Part shown: positions 45,449 to 57,572 of the stretch, piece after piece | Layout: every line of letters starts with the position of its first letter | How positions within the stretch are numbered: position 1 is the first letter of the stretch | Origin: Neckera pumila | Lineage: Eukaryota; Streptophyta; Bryopsida; Hypnales; Neckeraceae | Length of the DNA: 64,000 bases | Assembly: GCA_963969595.1 (NCBI GenBank) | Contig: OZ018416.1 | Span: 1,318,065 to 1,382,064, forward strand | Direction of reading: 5' to 3' | Position numbers and translations under genes: made by a program | The notes under the pieces: generated by a model | What the model was told of the DNA's origin: nothing | What the model saw: the letters and a program-made list of their open reading frames with translations, nothing else | Database searches by the model: none

Positions 45449-45691
45449 GGTTTCCGAATACTGGAAAGCCACGGGGGCCAACAAACCCATCCACACCGCG
45501 GTGGAGGGAGTGCGCAAGATTGAAGTGAAGAAAGTATTGGTGTTGTACAAAGGCTGGGCTCGCAAAGGCGTGAAGACCAACTGGATTATGCACAAGTATC
45601 GCTTGGCTGACGGCGTTTGTGCTTCCGTCCATGCTCACAGAGAAGGCTCCTTGCGGGTATATTCCTCCGTTCATTTCTCGAATCAATCGTG
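45449..45691 (+). pseudogene. NAC transcription-factor domain fragment (subdomains C-D only)
   Basis: The frame reads [15 protein letters not shown], then [17 protein letters not shown], then [17 protein letters not shown], and stops at 45690. These are the conserved WKATG, GxKKxLVFYxG and KTNWxMHEYRL signatures of the plant NAC domain, with H-K-Y for the usual H-E-Y. NAC proteins are plant-specific nuclear DNA-binding regulators. The N-terminal subdomains A and B (LPPGFRFHPTDEEL) and the activation region are not found nearby. The frame may begin at an exon border (tgtgag|gtttcc). A 5'-truncated gene fragment or retro-copied piece is most likely; a gene with a distant first exon cannot be ruled out. 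The domain itself is certain enough to name. Confidence 0.75.
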
Positions 45692-46501
45692 AAAATGGAC
45701 TCACTTTGCAGACACTCACTCAAATTTCGAATATATTACAAGAAAATAGTGTCCGAATTGACAGAAAATTGACAAAATAATGTCCAAGTTGATAAAAAAA
45801 TTGACAAAAAATGTCTGAATTGACACTGCTCCCTTGTAGTGTATAGTTTGAAAATAGAAACACTAGACTTTTCAAAAATTAAAATTGCTATGGAGGAAGA
45901 ATCAATGCACTATTAGAAACATGAAATCTAGATAGACCAGAGATTGAAACAACCCACATGAAGTCCTGTGACATGGCAACTTCAAACAATTGTGCCCTTC
46001 TTATGGGTCTTATGAGCATTTGATGAAGGTGCTGAAGGAAAAGCAGTCAAAGAGAACAAAGAGGCTAGAACCTAACTGATTGACAGGGTACGTATAGCTT
46101 AACTTTGTTTTTTGTTTTTTTCTCCAACAAGCGTTCTTGCTCTCAAGATTTCATCTCTTGTTATGCTGAGCCAAGTAGATTTGCTCAATTCATCCTGAGC
46201 AATCCAATCGCACCCAGTCGTATCAAGTATTGATATTGGGTAGATTTTGAAGATAGAAAATCTAAGTATTTGCCATTTGCATTAGCTTTAGCTTGAATCA
46301 GCCATGTGAGGATAAGGATATAAGCATGCTACACCGGAATAGAGTTGGCAAATTGGAGTCCATAAAACTGGGCAGCCTTGGGTGCAAAGTGTGAGTTAAG
46401 AGGCTATAATGGGTGAGTTAAAGAGGCTTAAAGGACAAGTTAGAGCCCTGAAATGGCGACTTCATTCTCAACAAAGGGCGAGTTGAGAAAGCCATAGAAA
46501 C

Positions 46502-46578
46502 CATTGCTCCGATAGATCTGATAGCAACCATTGCTCCGATACAACCATTGCCATAGCAACCATTGCTCCGATACATAT
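46502..46578. repeat. Short tandem repeat (ccattgctccgata units)
   Basis: Three copies of 'accattgctccgata' with variable 10-25 bp linkers. Confidence 0.7.
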
Positions 46579-46594
46579 GAGAGCCGCTAAGTTG

Positions 46595-46598
<4 letters not shown>

Positions 46599-46626
<28 letters not shown>
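46599..46626 (+). repeat. Poly(T) run, 28 bases
   Basis: Uninterrupted T tract. It could be the complement of a retroposon poly(A) tail on the minus strand, but no retroposon body was identified beside it. Confidence 0.8.
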
Positions 46627-47306
46627 CTTTTGCATTTATTATTAAATTTGGTACTTAAAATATCCTAAAAGAGCGTGAAATTATAATTAATAAAATCCCT
46701 TCTAATACAATGATTTATCCTTAGAAGCTCAGAGTGCCTAAATACTCCAATTTCATATATATTTTTAGAATAGTAGGTATTCCAGAGATGGCCTAGATCT
46801 AGTTTGCGTAATGAATCTTGAAATATCCATTCTAAATTAGAACCTGACCCAGATCTACAAATGCATGTGACTGAGACTAGCTAAATAATAATTAGTAGTT
46901 TATAGTAGAGAGTTCTTTTTTGGCTTAGATGTATTTGTAGTCAACCCAAACTAGAGATACCATCCATTCTAAGAGAAGAATAGAAAGAGTTGTTAGGCTT
47001 GTAGACAAAATTTCAAACAATGTGAAGAATGACATGCATAAAAGTTGAAGAAAAGTGCTTTTTAAGTAAAAATATGCCAAGAGCTCAACGACGGAATCAA
47101 TTTGTCAAATTCCCTTCCAATTAAAAGATTTCCGTTCTATCAAATATAAAAGTAGATAATCACAATGAAGCCTTCTTGTAAAAAGTGCAGAATGAAGAAT
47201 ATGAAATTGCATCTAATATTTAGGACCCCTTTACATGTCATTGTAAAAGTTCCGGAATTTTTGAATTACAAAAGATGATTTTTCGATTCAAAATCAATTG
47301 CATTAA

Positions 47307-48218
47307 CCCCTAAAGGACCAACATGCGTTTTTTGGCTGTATAGAATTTTTGGACAGGTACGTACAATTAGAGATTTCCATATTTTTGGCTGAAATTTTAA
47401 TAAAAGGTGGAGGCAAGAAATATCTTTTATATGCACCAAATTTCATGACATTTGGAAATACAAGTCAAAAGTTATGGCCCAATATGTTATTTTTTTTTAT
47501 AACTAGGTAGTTTAGGCAGATTAAAAAAAATCACTTTTTTCAAAAACAAAAATTTGAAATTAGTTTTCTAGAGTTATATATAGGTATAAAGCTTTGAACC
47601 ATCCCAATTTGATCAATGAGTCAAAAGTTATGAAGATTTTTAGTTTGCGTCCATTACTCTAAAATAAACTTTGAAGTCCTTTATCATACTCAATTTTCAA
47701 TATTTTTGAAAAAAAAAAAAGTCCTAGGATTAGATTGTTTATTACAACATTTCCACCATTGGGATTAGCATTTTTCAATTTCATAATTAAATTCTTGACA
47801 ATTTAGTATTTTGAATCATTCTCTACTACTATCTACTTACTATTTTTTTCCTGTATGTTGTACAATTCCAAATGAAGTGAAAATTTTCAAGCATGTGGCC
47901 AACTTGTCTAGGAAAAAGAATCCAAAGAAGCACCATCATTTTGGACATTTTTTCGTCAAAAAGTGAGCTTGTGAAGTGCTGCTGCCCTGTTTTTTGCAGG
48001 GCCAAAAAAATGATTTTAGTGAATTTGAATGCTTTTATCTTGCAATCCACGCGGTGGAAATTTCTGAAATTTTTACCATATGTTCTCAAGTCAGCATACT
48101 ACAAGATCCCATGGTTACATGTGTCAAAAAGAGTTTTTTTTTCAAAAATTGGATACTCGTACTAAAAATGGCAATTTTCGAGCGTTTTTGGTGAAACATA
48201 GTCATGGAACTTTAGGGG
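47307..48218 (+). mobile_element. TTAA-flanked MITE, copy B (912 bp)
   Basis: TTAA at 47303-47306 and 48219-48222. The left end is CCCCTAAAGGACCAACATG and the right end is CATGGAACTTTAGGGG. Near-identical over full length to the reverse complement of copy A, so these two moved recently relative to the other copies or derive from one source. Confidence 0.85.
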
Positions 48219-48390
48219 TTAACTAGTGTTGCGATAAAATTTTATTAAAAATTAAGATAGAATGTTTAATTGTAATAACACTTCCCGACAAGTCTCAAGG
48301 CATTTTGCCACTAACAAATACCCAAATAGACAACCCCAACATTTCTTGACAAAATTTTGATGAATTTAAGGTGTTGACCGTATTATTATA

Positions 48391-48642
48391 CTACCTTTGT
48401 CCCGAAATGATTGTCCACAATTTTGTTGATATCTTTTTGAGCCAATTTAATGGATCAGATTATGAAAAACATAATTAAAAAAGGTTCCAAATTTTATATC
48501 ACTAGCATCCAAGAAGAGCATTGCATATGTTCATTGCTATCTAAATAAAATTAGCCATAAAAAAGTATTTTTTTGACCTACTCAAAACAACTTTAATTAA
48601 ATATGACATTCAAAATGGACAATCATTTCAAGACAGAGGGAG
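48391..48642. mobile_element. Stowaway-like (Tc1/mariner) MITE, 252 bp
   Basis: The left end, ctacctttgtcccgaaatga, and the right end, tcatttcaagacagagggag, are imperfect inverted repeats, with TA at 48389-48390 and 48643-48644. The CTACCT-TGTCCC end is very close to the CTCCCTCCGTCCC terminus of plant Stowaway MITEs. No ORF. Confidence 0.8.
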
Positions 48643-48644
48643 TA

Positions 48645-51069
48645 TTAAATTTGCACTAATTATTGGAGGATTGTAATTATAACCTCTTGTTTTAATTCCT
48701 CCAGGGAGGAATCATTCCCGTACAAGGAAGTCTGAACAAATTGATTTCACCGTTGAGCTCTTGGTGTGTTTTTATGCTAGAAACACCTCTCTCTAATCTT
48801 CAATTGTGCATCTTTGTGAAACACCGGATTTTAATCTGCATGGTATAAAGTATTTTTTTTCAATTCTTACAAATTGGATAGTGATCTATACTTAGATCAC
48901 CTGGATAGGTTCCTATAACCTAGTAGGACATATGCCAACCTATACTACCAGCTCATTTAGGCTAGAATCATCACATGCCTTTAGTGGTAATTTCAATAAT
49001 AGTCTAATTTAAATGTTAATTTATTATTTTGCCATACGGCTTAATCTATCTCAAAACCTTATCAACATTCTAAAAACCCAATTAGACTCTGAAAATTGAA
49101 AATGAAAGTGCTTAAAACACTTTAAACTATAAAAAAATAACATACTGTATTTGTGGGGACTTCTACTAAATATGATGCTAATACTCTTTTAGGCATTTTT
49201 AACTATAACTTCAACTAAAATTGAGCAAAAGCAAAAAGAATAAAAATTCAGAGGCCTGAATGACAACTACAAGGCTCACACATGCCAACATAGCATTTGG
49301 TCCTAAATAGAGTATTTTGCCCAAAATAAATCCAAATATTGCATATAAATAGGGTAGAAAACTAGAATTTATGTAAATAGTAGATTTTGAGTGAATATAG
49401 TCTAAATTGCCTAAACCTATAGTGTATGTGATAAAATATAGCTAAATTGGTTTAAAAAAATTTATGTGAGAACCCTAAGCTGATTCTTGGAAAAACATTT
49501 TAGTTCCCATCACTTTTGTGGAATACTAGAAACCCCAATTGTTAGCATGCAGAAGTTACAACCTCAAGAAGGACCAGTTGAAGGCATCTACAATTGAAAT
49601 ATGGTATTCTAAATTTGAAATTACACTTGGAATTTAACGGCAAAATCGGTTGCCAGGATTCCCCTCCGTATGAAAGATTTCTTAATTACCAAAATTTAAA
49701 AGAGAGCGGGTTTTGATTTTTCTTCTTCAAATGCGTTGAATTAAAATATGAACCTATACACCTTTTTTATAATTCTATAAGAGATTCCATAAAATATTTC
49801 AGAATTTTTTGATATTCTGAAAATGCTCTTTCAGATGGTCAGCCACCCAAACCTACAATGGAAAATTCCTAGAAATTACTTAGGTTACGAAAAAATATTA
49901 CTAAAAATTACTAGATCTTCTTTTATGCTAATAACACGCTCCAACAAGTTTCATGACATTCCAACATCCAGAAGTACCCGAATCGTTAAGGTTTTCAAAA
50001 CTAGAGAAATTGAAGGAAGTTCGTGGAGTTGCCCAACGTTTTAGGGGCACATAAATTTGGAATGAGGTCAAATTGGAGTCTTTTCTTATTCCTTATATAT
50101 ATTAAGAACCTCAACTAGTTAATTTATGCAAAGAAGGTGAATTCCAATAGTTGGATTTTTACTCCTTCTCAACATTAAGTTGGCGCTAGGTTTCAACGAG
50201 ATTTTTTAGATAGGATAAGGGGTGAGGGCTTTCTTGCATTAAAAATTGCCTTTTGAAGTCAATGGCACAATCCATTTGTGATTTGGAGTTTTTATCCAAA
50301 AGTTAGAGATTTGAACCAACGTAGGAAGTAGAAATCAAAGGATTAGAATGAAAATCCTAAATGATAAGTGTACTTGTAGGAAATGGAGAGGAGGTGGGTG
50401 CCTTTAAAAAATTATTTAAAGGCAGGCATACTCCTCTCAAATCACCCCTTGTAGCCATGTTTTGGCATGTTTATTCCGTAGGGTCCATTTAGTTGGATTT
50501 TGGCCATTTTGAGCCAAATTATTTAAACAATTGTTTTTGGAAGCTTTTCATACTCTATTGTTGATGTTTTAGCAAGATTTGAAGGACATTAGAGTTCCTT
50601 CAAACCTTGTTTATTCTTACACTTGTTATTAAGGTTCTTGCAAATTAATGTGTGTTCTTGTTTGAGTTTTTTGGTGTATTTTGTTTAAATTTATTGTGCT
50701 ATTGTTCTCTTGTACTAATCCTAGAGACTTCCCCCTCCATACCTTGGCAATTCTGCTTAGAGGAACCTCTAGTGTTGATTTTTGAAGTGGTATTTTGTAT
50801 TAATACTTGTTTTTGTTCTAACATATATTTTGTACTAATATTTGTTTGCGCTAACTCTTGTCTTAGTATACTTATGTTTTGCCAAGACTTTTGTATTTTT
50901 CTTATCTTCCTCCATATAGTGAAGCTTTGATTTAGGAGTTAGAAGTGTTGACAAAGTTGGTGAAACTCTCCCCTATGGCAGAGCTTTGATGAATTTTAAT
51001 TGCACAACCTGGCTCCGATCTAGGCTTTGTTTGGATCTTTCTGGATTGTGTTTTGGATTGCATCTTGGA
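48645..51069. other. AT-rich spacer, no supported gene
   Basis: About 48700-48830 is a diverged copy of 24630-24740. The 92-codon frame at 50652-50930 is a hydrophobic low-complexity frame in T-rich DNA and is not supported as a gene. Confidence 0.4.
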
Positions 51070-51073
51070 TTAA

Positions 51074-51833
51074 TCCTTAAAGGATCATTGTTCCTTCGGG
51101 GGACAAATAAGATTTTAGGCAAGTACTTAAGGGCTGAATTTTTGTTGTGATTTTTTGAAACGTTTTTGAAGATAGAAAAATTGATTAGCTTTGTGAGAAT
51201 ATAATGTTTTTTTCTATTGGTGCCCGTGATAAAAAACTATGCCCAAATAAGCTCAAAATAAAATAAAAGGGGCAACAAAAAAAAATTTCAAAAATTTGAA
51301 TTAAATTTTTTTTTTTCATTCAATTTTTCAAAAAAAATTCTACATGGTTTAGTTTGTTTTCTAGAACAATTTCACCATTGGAATCAGTGCATTTTAATTC
51401 CATATTAGAGATACTAATAATTTAGCTTTCCTTCTATCTTATACCAACCTCTACTTAACAAATTTTTAAAGAATAAAAATTAAGTTTTTTTGAGGTTTTC
51501 TTTTCCTAGACTCTCAAATCGATTTTCCACTACAAAGATTTGAAGTTCAAGACTCTATAGTGCAAAAAATTAAAGTTAAGAAGGTTCAAAGTCAAATAAT
51601 CTAGTCCCACAATGTGCTAAAAAAACTTTTTTTTTTTTTTGCTTTAATTGCAAATATCTTGCACTTTGTGCGGTCCAAATTTTTGAGTTTTTTTTTGCAC
51701 ATTTTCATACTAGTTAGAAACAATATCCTATGTTTAGATGAGCGGAAAAATGATTTCTATTTTTTTCCTCTTTGCTATAGAAATGGAAGTTTGAGTGTAT
51801 TTTGGCAAAAAAAAGGCTTTGGTCCTTTAGGGG
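51074..51833 (+). mobile_element. TTAA-flanked MITE, copy F (~760 bp)
   Basis: TTAA at 51070-51073 then tccttaaaggatcattgttcc with the cttcgggggac hairpin. The right end, ggtcctttaggg, is followed by TTAA at 51834-51837. Compared with copy E, about 140 bp is missing after the first third. Confidence 0.8.
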
Positions 51834-51837
51834 TTAA

Positions 51838-53674
51838 TGTTTATTTCAAAAATGAAAACAAGCAACCATTTTAGAAGGTGAACTATGGTTGGAAGTTAAA
51901 AAATTAAAAATTAAAAAAAATTAAAAAAATAGCGAGAGAAAGAGAAATAGAGTAGGAGAAGTAAATTAGGAGTATACTCACACATTGGGAAAGAAGTAGA
52001 AATCCATGTAGAGAAGAAGTAGCTTAGAGTTCCGCTTGCCAAACATCCTAGTGAGAAATTTACAATCATAGAAGCTCCAACTAGCTAGAAAGAGGGTGGT
52101 GAAGTTGCCTACTTGTCATATGAAGTAGGATTACAATCAAAAGAAAATGGAGGCAATTTAGATGATGAAGTTGGAAGTAGAATAGGACTAGGTGGAAATC
52201 CAAGAAATTGTTTGAGACCATTAGAAATTGAGTCAAACAATTATAATTGACTTGGATAGGAAGATAGGAGGTTTGCAATAGTCAATTATTGTTTTGAATT
52301 TGTAGCAATTATTTTATTCTATTCCAAGTCAACCATTAGAATATCAATAATAGAATAGAATAATGATTAAAGAAAAAGAAGAGGTGGGGAAGGGAAAGAG
52401 AAGGTGAAGAAGGAAGGACAATGAAGTAGAAATAGTTTAGGATTGCAAAAACATTGTATTGGGAGCAAAATTCAAAAAGACAGAATGGCAAATAGGGAAG
52501 AGTTTTAAGGTGTCTTTGACCACCTAATCAATGAAGTACAATTTGAATTAAGTCAATAAATCCTCTTTCCATTTAATTCTCTTAATTAGCATCTTTAAAC
52601 ATTAGCCAAATTATAAGTTAGATCTTAACATTAAGATCAAATTTCATTCATAGTTTAGGTTGAGAATCTTGTAGAATAGGTCCAAAGGTTTCCAAAAACG
52701 TATGACACTTAGAAAATAGACTTAAAACAAACAAGATATATTAGCGGTTGAAGCTTAAAATTTAAATTGGATGAACATTAGTCATATTCATCCAATTCGA
52801 TCAAGAATGGAAAATTAAGATGTAGTTAAAAACTAAAGGTAGAAAACAAAGTTGAAAGTTGGTTTTGAACTGTAAGTTAGTAGAAAATAGTGGATGAGGT
52901 TTGAGGAACCGATAAGTGATCAAATTTCATCCATGCATAATTTTCACTATAATAGTTCAAATCATAAGTGTCTTAAAATTTTAGAAATATGATTTTAGCA
53001 TTCAGATTAGATCATATTGGTTCTTTTACAAGTTTATAGCATTTAGGTGTTTAACAAAGCTCCATTGCTTAAAAGGCACCTTAGAAAATGTCTAAGCACC
53101 CACTTAGTATAAAATCTCACACTAAACTAAAATCTGGTTGTGCTCATTTGTTTACCAAGGGTAGGTAAGTAAATGCTCACACTAAGTGACACAAATAAAT
53201 TTTGCCATCAATTATAAATTTACAAATGCTTCTCAAGGACATGACTAATTTGAAAGCTTAGAAGAGCTCCATTTTGAATAAAAAAAAGTATGGTCTCGAG
53301 TTCTTTGTTTTTTGCTATTTCAAGGGAGAAGAACCTCCAATTTCCTTCCACTTTACAATTCACTCTATTGGTACATAGACTTTAGTGTAGAATCTAAATA
53401 AATAGATTGTTGAATATCATTAATTATTTTGTTGGGTCTTTTGTGATCGCTCATAAATGGAGATCTAATACAACATAAAATTGTCTATTTAATTATTTTC
53501 AGATGTTTATGTCTTTTTATTACATAGGAATTTATAACGTCTTTTATATTGTCCCATAATTTTCTATTTGAAAAAAAAATTCTAGTGTATAAAGGACTAA
53601 ACTATGCATAATTTTGGATCAAACCATTTTATTTGAAGTCAATTAGAAATAAAAATTTTAAATCAAATTTGTAG
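51838..53674. other. AT-rich spacer, no supported gene
   Basis: A purine-rich strand (51890-52010, 52360-52440) and degenerate relatives of the 19 kb module. The stretch near 53100-53190 is an inverted relative of the 18135/19138 repeats. Confidence 0.4.
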
Positions 53675-53678
53675 TTAA

Positions 53679-54236
53679 ATTCCTAAAAGACCAAGTGGTT
53701 GATATTGAACCACCAATTGGAAATTTGGAAAGTTTTCTACAAAATCAAATTCAATGAATCTTTTTGAAATTTTGACGTAAAATGTTGATATGCACACCTT
53801 GTCAAGAATGTAGTTTTTTTTTATTGGTTGCCTAATCAAAATTATGTCACCCGATTTTTTAGAGAAAGACATCCAACTTTAGCCAACATGTACAAAATTC
53901 TTCTTAGACTACCTTTAAAATAAGATACTAGGTATGTAACTAATATAATGGTGTACAATGCAATTGTAAAAAATCCCCATGTATAGTGCACAAATTTCTT
54001 TAGGAGGAGTTAGTATGTCGATCATGTTGGGCAAGGTTGGAAAAAAACTTTTTCTTCTAACTTCAAATTCTATAATCTTACAATCTACCCGGCACAATCA
54101 AAGTTTGGGAAAAAAATTCCAACCATTTCTATGATAGTCTACTCCAAGTTTGTACAATTGATTTTTTTTCTCATTCCTGTAAAAAGTGGCAATTTTGACT
54201 AATCTATGTCTAAAATGTGCCCTAGTTCTTTAGAGT
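53679..54236 (+). mobile_element. TTAA-flanked MITE, copy L (~558 bp, diverged)
   Basis: TTAA at 53675-53678 then attcctaaaagaccaagtgg. The right end, gccctagttctttagag, is followed by TTAA at 54237-54240, preceded by the family phrase 'agtggcaattttgact'. Confidence 0.6.
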
Positions 54237-54240
54237 TTAA

Positions 54241-55162
54241 AAATAAAAACTCTATAGGACAACTTTTGTCAATAGAAAAGTGTAGCAAAATTCAGTTTGA
54301 ACATAATACCCTTCAATACTTGGATCCCTCTTAAATTACTGAAATTAGTAGCTAGATTATAGCCTTGCTAACTAACACTGGCAAAAAATATTGGTTCTTT
54401 ACCAAAGAGGAGGATGCTTTGCAATGGCACTTGATTGTCACATTCATTTAGATGTAAAGTTAATTGTTGCCCTCAAAAGTGCAAATTTGAAAATTGTGCA
54501 TACTTGATCTCTCAACCTCAATACATAATCTTTCACCAACAATGCAGGGAAAGTTTCAATTCAATATTTTCAATATTTTCAACAAATAAGAGAGGCTAAA
54601 ATGCCAAAGAGAGGGGAAAAAAGGAAAAAATATTCAATCCAATCTATGAACTTCCATTTTTCAAGCACAAAGCGCATGAATTCTTGTTATGGTTCTTCCC
54701 CCTCTTTGCTAATTTGTATAGCTTTTTTTTGGTTCTCGTTTAGAGCATCTCCACAGCTAGAGACAGAAAAGCCCGCACTTGGCGTGCCAATTGACTGAGC
54801 CTCGTCCCTGTGTTCTCCATGTGCCCTACGGCAACACAGGCTATAAATACAAGAAATCGGGTCTATACTGCCCCCAAAGCACCACCTCATGAATGTTGAC
54901 ACGGGTAAGACATTCATAATCAAAAGGTATTTCAAAACTTGGGAACAAAGATAATATAGCCCATACGAAGCCGCAAGCAAGGCTTTTAATTTGGCCGGGT
55001 GTTTATCAAATTTAGCCATACTTGGCCATTTTTTGGCCCTTGTTGTGCATACCGTGGGGCTTGCATTATAGCTGGGCACAACCATTCCCCTGGTTTGAGT
55101 CACTTGCTAAGCTATCGTGACCATGCTTTTAGAACAATCCCACAACAGGTTGCCAAAGGCAC
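54241..55162. other. Spacer and left remnant of the tandem unit split by the Copia element
   Basis: From about 55090 to the Copia edge the sequence (gctaagctat, gaacaatcccacaacagg, gccaaaggcac) aligns with the junction between the two tandem units at about 61160-61215. 54745 'agagcatctccacagc' resembles a common plant MITE end. No gene is supported; the 138-codon minus frame at 54687-55103 has no recognisable domain. Confidence 0.45.
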
Positions 55163-55167
55163 TCAAC
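55163..55167. repeat. Copia target-site duplication (left)
   Basis: TCAAC, identical to 60824-60828. Confidence 0.85.
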
Positions 55168-55423
55168 TATTGAGATTACAAAGTATTGCATAGAAGAAAG
55201 GCTTTACTTAGATGGTAGAAAGATGCAAAGACCCATGAGAGGGCTGATCTTATACTAGAAGCCTTTCACTAGTTATCCACAAACCATGTGGGATAACTAA
55301 CCACTATGGGCTGCCTTTGACTATAAGCAATACCCAAGGGACTCTAAGTCTAACTAAGTGACTAATGCTACTCCTAGTGCTGAATGCACATGGTCTATAC
55401 TAATATGTACATGTTCTTCAACA
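55168..55423 (-). repeat. Copia 3' LTR
   Basis: Matches 60569-60823 with about 15 differences and a short indel near 55325. On the minus strand it starts TGTTGAAGAACATG. It carries the end of the element's transcript. Confidence 0.95.
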
Positions 55424-55440
55424 TTCCCACTTTGAGAGTG
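55424..55440 (-). other. Copia polypurine tract
   Basis: On the minus strand the sequence just before the 3' LTR reads ctctcaaagtgggaa, a short purine run abutting TGTTG. This is the expected primer for plus-strand DNA synthesis. Confidence 0.7.
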
Positions 55441-55449
55441 GTCAAAGGC

Positions 55450-56964
55450 TCAAAGGCCGATCTTCTCAATCAAGTTGTGGTGTTGTGACTTCCCAAGGGC
55501 TTTAGTCAGCACATTAGCAACCATAGCTTGGGTAGGAACATACTTGAGCTCAATCACCTCATCCTCCACTCATTCACAAATGAAATAGTGTTGCACATCA
55601 ATGTGCTTCATCCGAGAGTGGTGGGTGGGATTCTTGGCCAAAGCAATGGCCCCTTGGTTGTCACACAAGATTTGTGTGCTCCCTTCTTGGACAAGGCCAA
55701 CATCAGCCAAGAGTTGCCTTAGCCAAATGGCCTCTTTGGTGCATTGGCTCATGGCCATGTACTCCGCCTCGGTTATAGAAAGAGCTATGGTAGGCTGCCT
55801 CTTGGAATTCCATGTAATGGCACCCATTCCAAGCATAAATACGTAGCCGGTGCTGGATCTCCTATCCCCTTCATCACCAACCTAGTCCGCATCACAAAAG
55901 CTGTGCAAAGTCACATGGACACCTCCAAGTTGCAACTTCAATCCAAATGTGCCTTGAAGGTACCTCATCACCCTCTTGACCATTGCCCAATGCTTGGGGC
56001 CATACTTGAACATGTGTTGACTCACAATACTCACCGGAAATGCCAAATCAAGCCTTGTGGCTACCATGGCATACATCAAACGACCCACCATTGCCTTGTA
56101 AGGCACACCTTGCATTTCAGCCCTCACCTCTTCAAACTCTTCATCGGTGAGCTTGGGCAACTTCTCATGAGTGTCAAGTGGTGTATCTATGGCTTTGCAC
56201 TCCTCCACGTTGAACCGCTTGAGAATTTCTTCAAGATACTTGCGTTGGCTCATAGTGATGGTGCGGGCAGCCCTATTCCTCTTGAACTCCACTCCAAGGC
56301 AATAGTTCAATTCTCCAAGATCGGTCATCTCATACTCCTTCTTGAGCATAGTCTTCACTTCAAGCATCTTGGTCATGCTACTTGCAAGGAGGATGAGATC
56401 ATCTACATAGAGGATCACAATCACCAAATGCTCACAACTTTGCATGATGTATAAAGAATGATCAACGTGGCCTCTTTGGAAGCACTTCCTTGCAAACATG
56501 GCATCAATATCTCGACACCATGCTCTCCCCAATTGCTTCAACTCGGGGAGTGCCTTCTTCAACTTGTACTTGAGATGCTCTTGGCCTTCCTCCACAAAGC
56601 CTTGGGGCTGATCCATGTAGATGACCTCCTCAAGCTTGGGATTGAGAAAAGCCGTCTTCACATCCATTTGATGCATCTCCAAGTCCATGGCTGCCCCAAT
56701 AGTCACAACGCACCGAATGGTGCCAAACTTGGCAACGGGGGCAAATGTCTCATTGAAGTCCACTCTTTCCACTTGAGAAAACCTCCTAGCAACCAACCTT
56801 GCTTTGTACCTCACAATGTGACCCAAAACATTCCTTTTGGTGGAGAACACCCACTTGCAACCCACACTTGATCTCTTGGAAGGAAGGGGTGCAAGTTCCC
56901 ATGTCCCTTTGGCAATGAGGGCCTTGTACTCCTCTTCATGGCCAACTCTCACTTGCTTGCATCT
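55450..56964 (-). pseudogene. Copia reverse transcriptase and RNase H (broken)
   Basis: The RT part reads GTWELAPLP, GCKWVFSTKRN, YKARLVARRFSQ and HQMDVKTAFLNP, then ILYVDDLILLA with both catalytic aspartates. The RNase H part reads [20 protein letters not shown] and [13 protein letters not shown]. Three stops break the family-conserved frame: TGA in the upstream link (about 56965), TAG at 55882-55884 where the family has the Trp of 'DADWAGD', and TGA at 55570-55572 near HYFICE. The frame resumes after each and ends naturally at 55450 (KIGL stop). These enzymes copy the element's RNA into DNA in a virus-like particle. All active-site residues are still readable, so decay is recent relative to the many older elements. 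Confidence 0.9.
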
Positions 56965-57060
56965 TCACAACGCAACACCTCTCCAAGTGTGGATGGATTT
57001 CCAAGGCACATTGGCTTGTTCTTCATGTTGTGGAGGAAGAATGTGATTCAATCACCAATC

Positions 57061-57554
57061 TCAAAGGGGTTTGTGGGTCCTTGTGGGATAACGTGGCTTC
57101 TCCGTGGACTGATCTTGCTCTTTCAAGGGCTGATCATGCTCTTGCTCCCTTGGTGAAGTGCTTGGAGAAGGGGCCGCTGATTTCTTCACTTGGGGTGTGA
57201 CCACCTTCTTCTTGGGCTCCACAAAGTCTTCATCTTCCACTCCTTGCTCTTCATCTTCATCTCCTTCATCTTCTATGTCCACTCTTGGAGTTGTGCCCCC
57301 CTTTGGGTTGATCTTCCATTTCTCCCACTTGGGCTCATCTCCAAGAGCTTGGGATCAGCTCCTCCATCCTCCAAGAAGGTCACATCTTGACTCTTGATGA
57401 TGGCCTTGCTCTCCACACACATCAGCCTATAAGCCTTGGTTCCTTCACAATAACCAAGGAAAAGACACTTGATGCCTTTGGCATCGAACTTGGTCCTCTT
57501 GGCACTTGGGACCAATGCATAGGCAATGCACCCAAAGGTGCGCATGTGAGACAC
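57061..57554 (-). pseudogene. Copia integrase C-terminus and link region (frameshifted)
   Basis: SHMRTFGCIAYALVP and KCLFLGYCEGTKAYRL are the usual 'FGC' and 'FLGY' landmarks after the integrase core. Near 57275-57295 the frame shifts by one into an acidic stretch (DEGDEDEEQGVEDEDF), then RYPTRTHKPL before TGA at 57061-57063. Two more stops follow within 120 bp before the RT frame. Confidence 0.85.
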
Positions 57555-57572
57555 ATTGGGTCTAGTCCCACT

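Larger units (their letters stand above)
45692..47302. other. Spacer, simple repeats
   Basis: 45740-45840 has several short 'gaattgacagaaaattgacaaa' recurrences. 46500-46580 has tandem 'accattgctccgatag' units. 46599-46626 is a 28-base T run. No gene seen. Confidence 0.5.

Noticed and set aside
45435..45719. 94-codon minus-strand frame
   Set aside because: Antisense of the NAC fragment.
50652..50930. 92-codon hydrophobic Cys/Phe-rich frame
   Set aside because: Arises from T-rich DNA; no signal/domain logic and low complexity.
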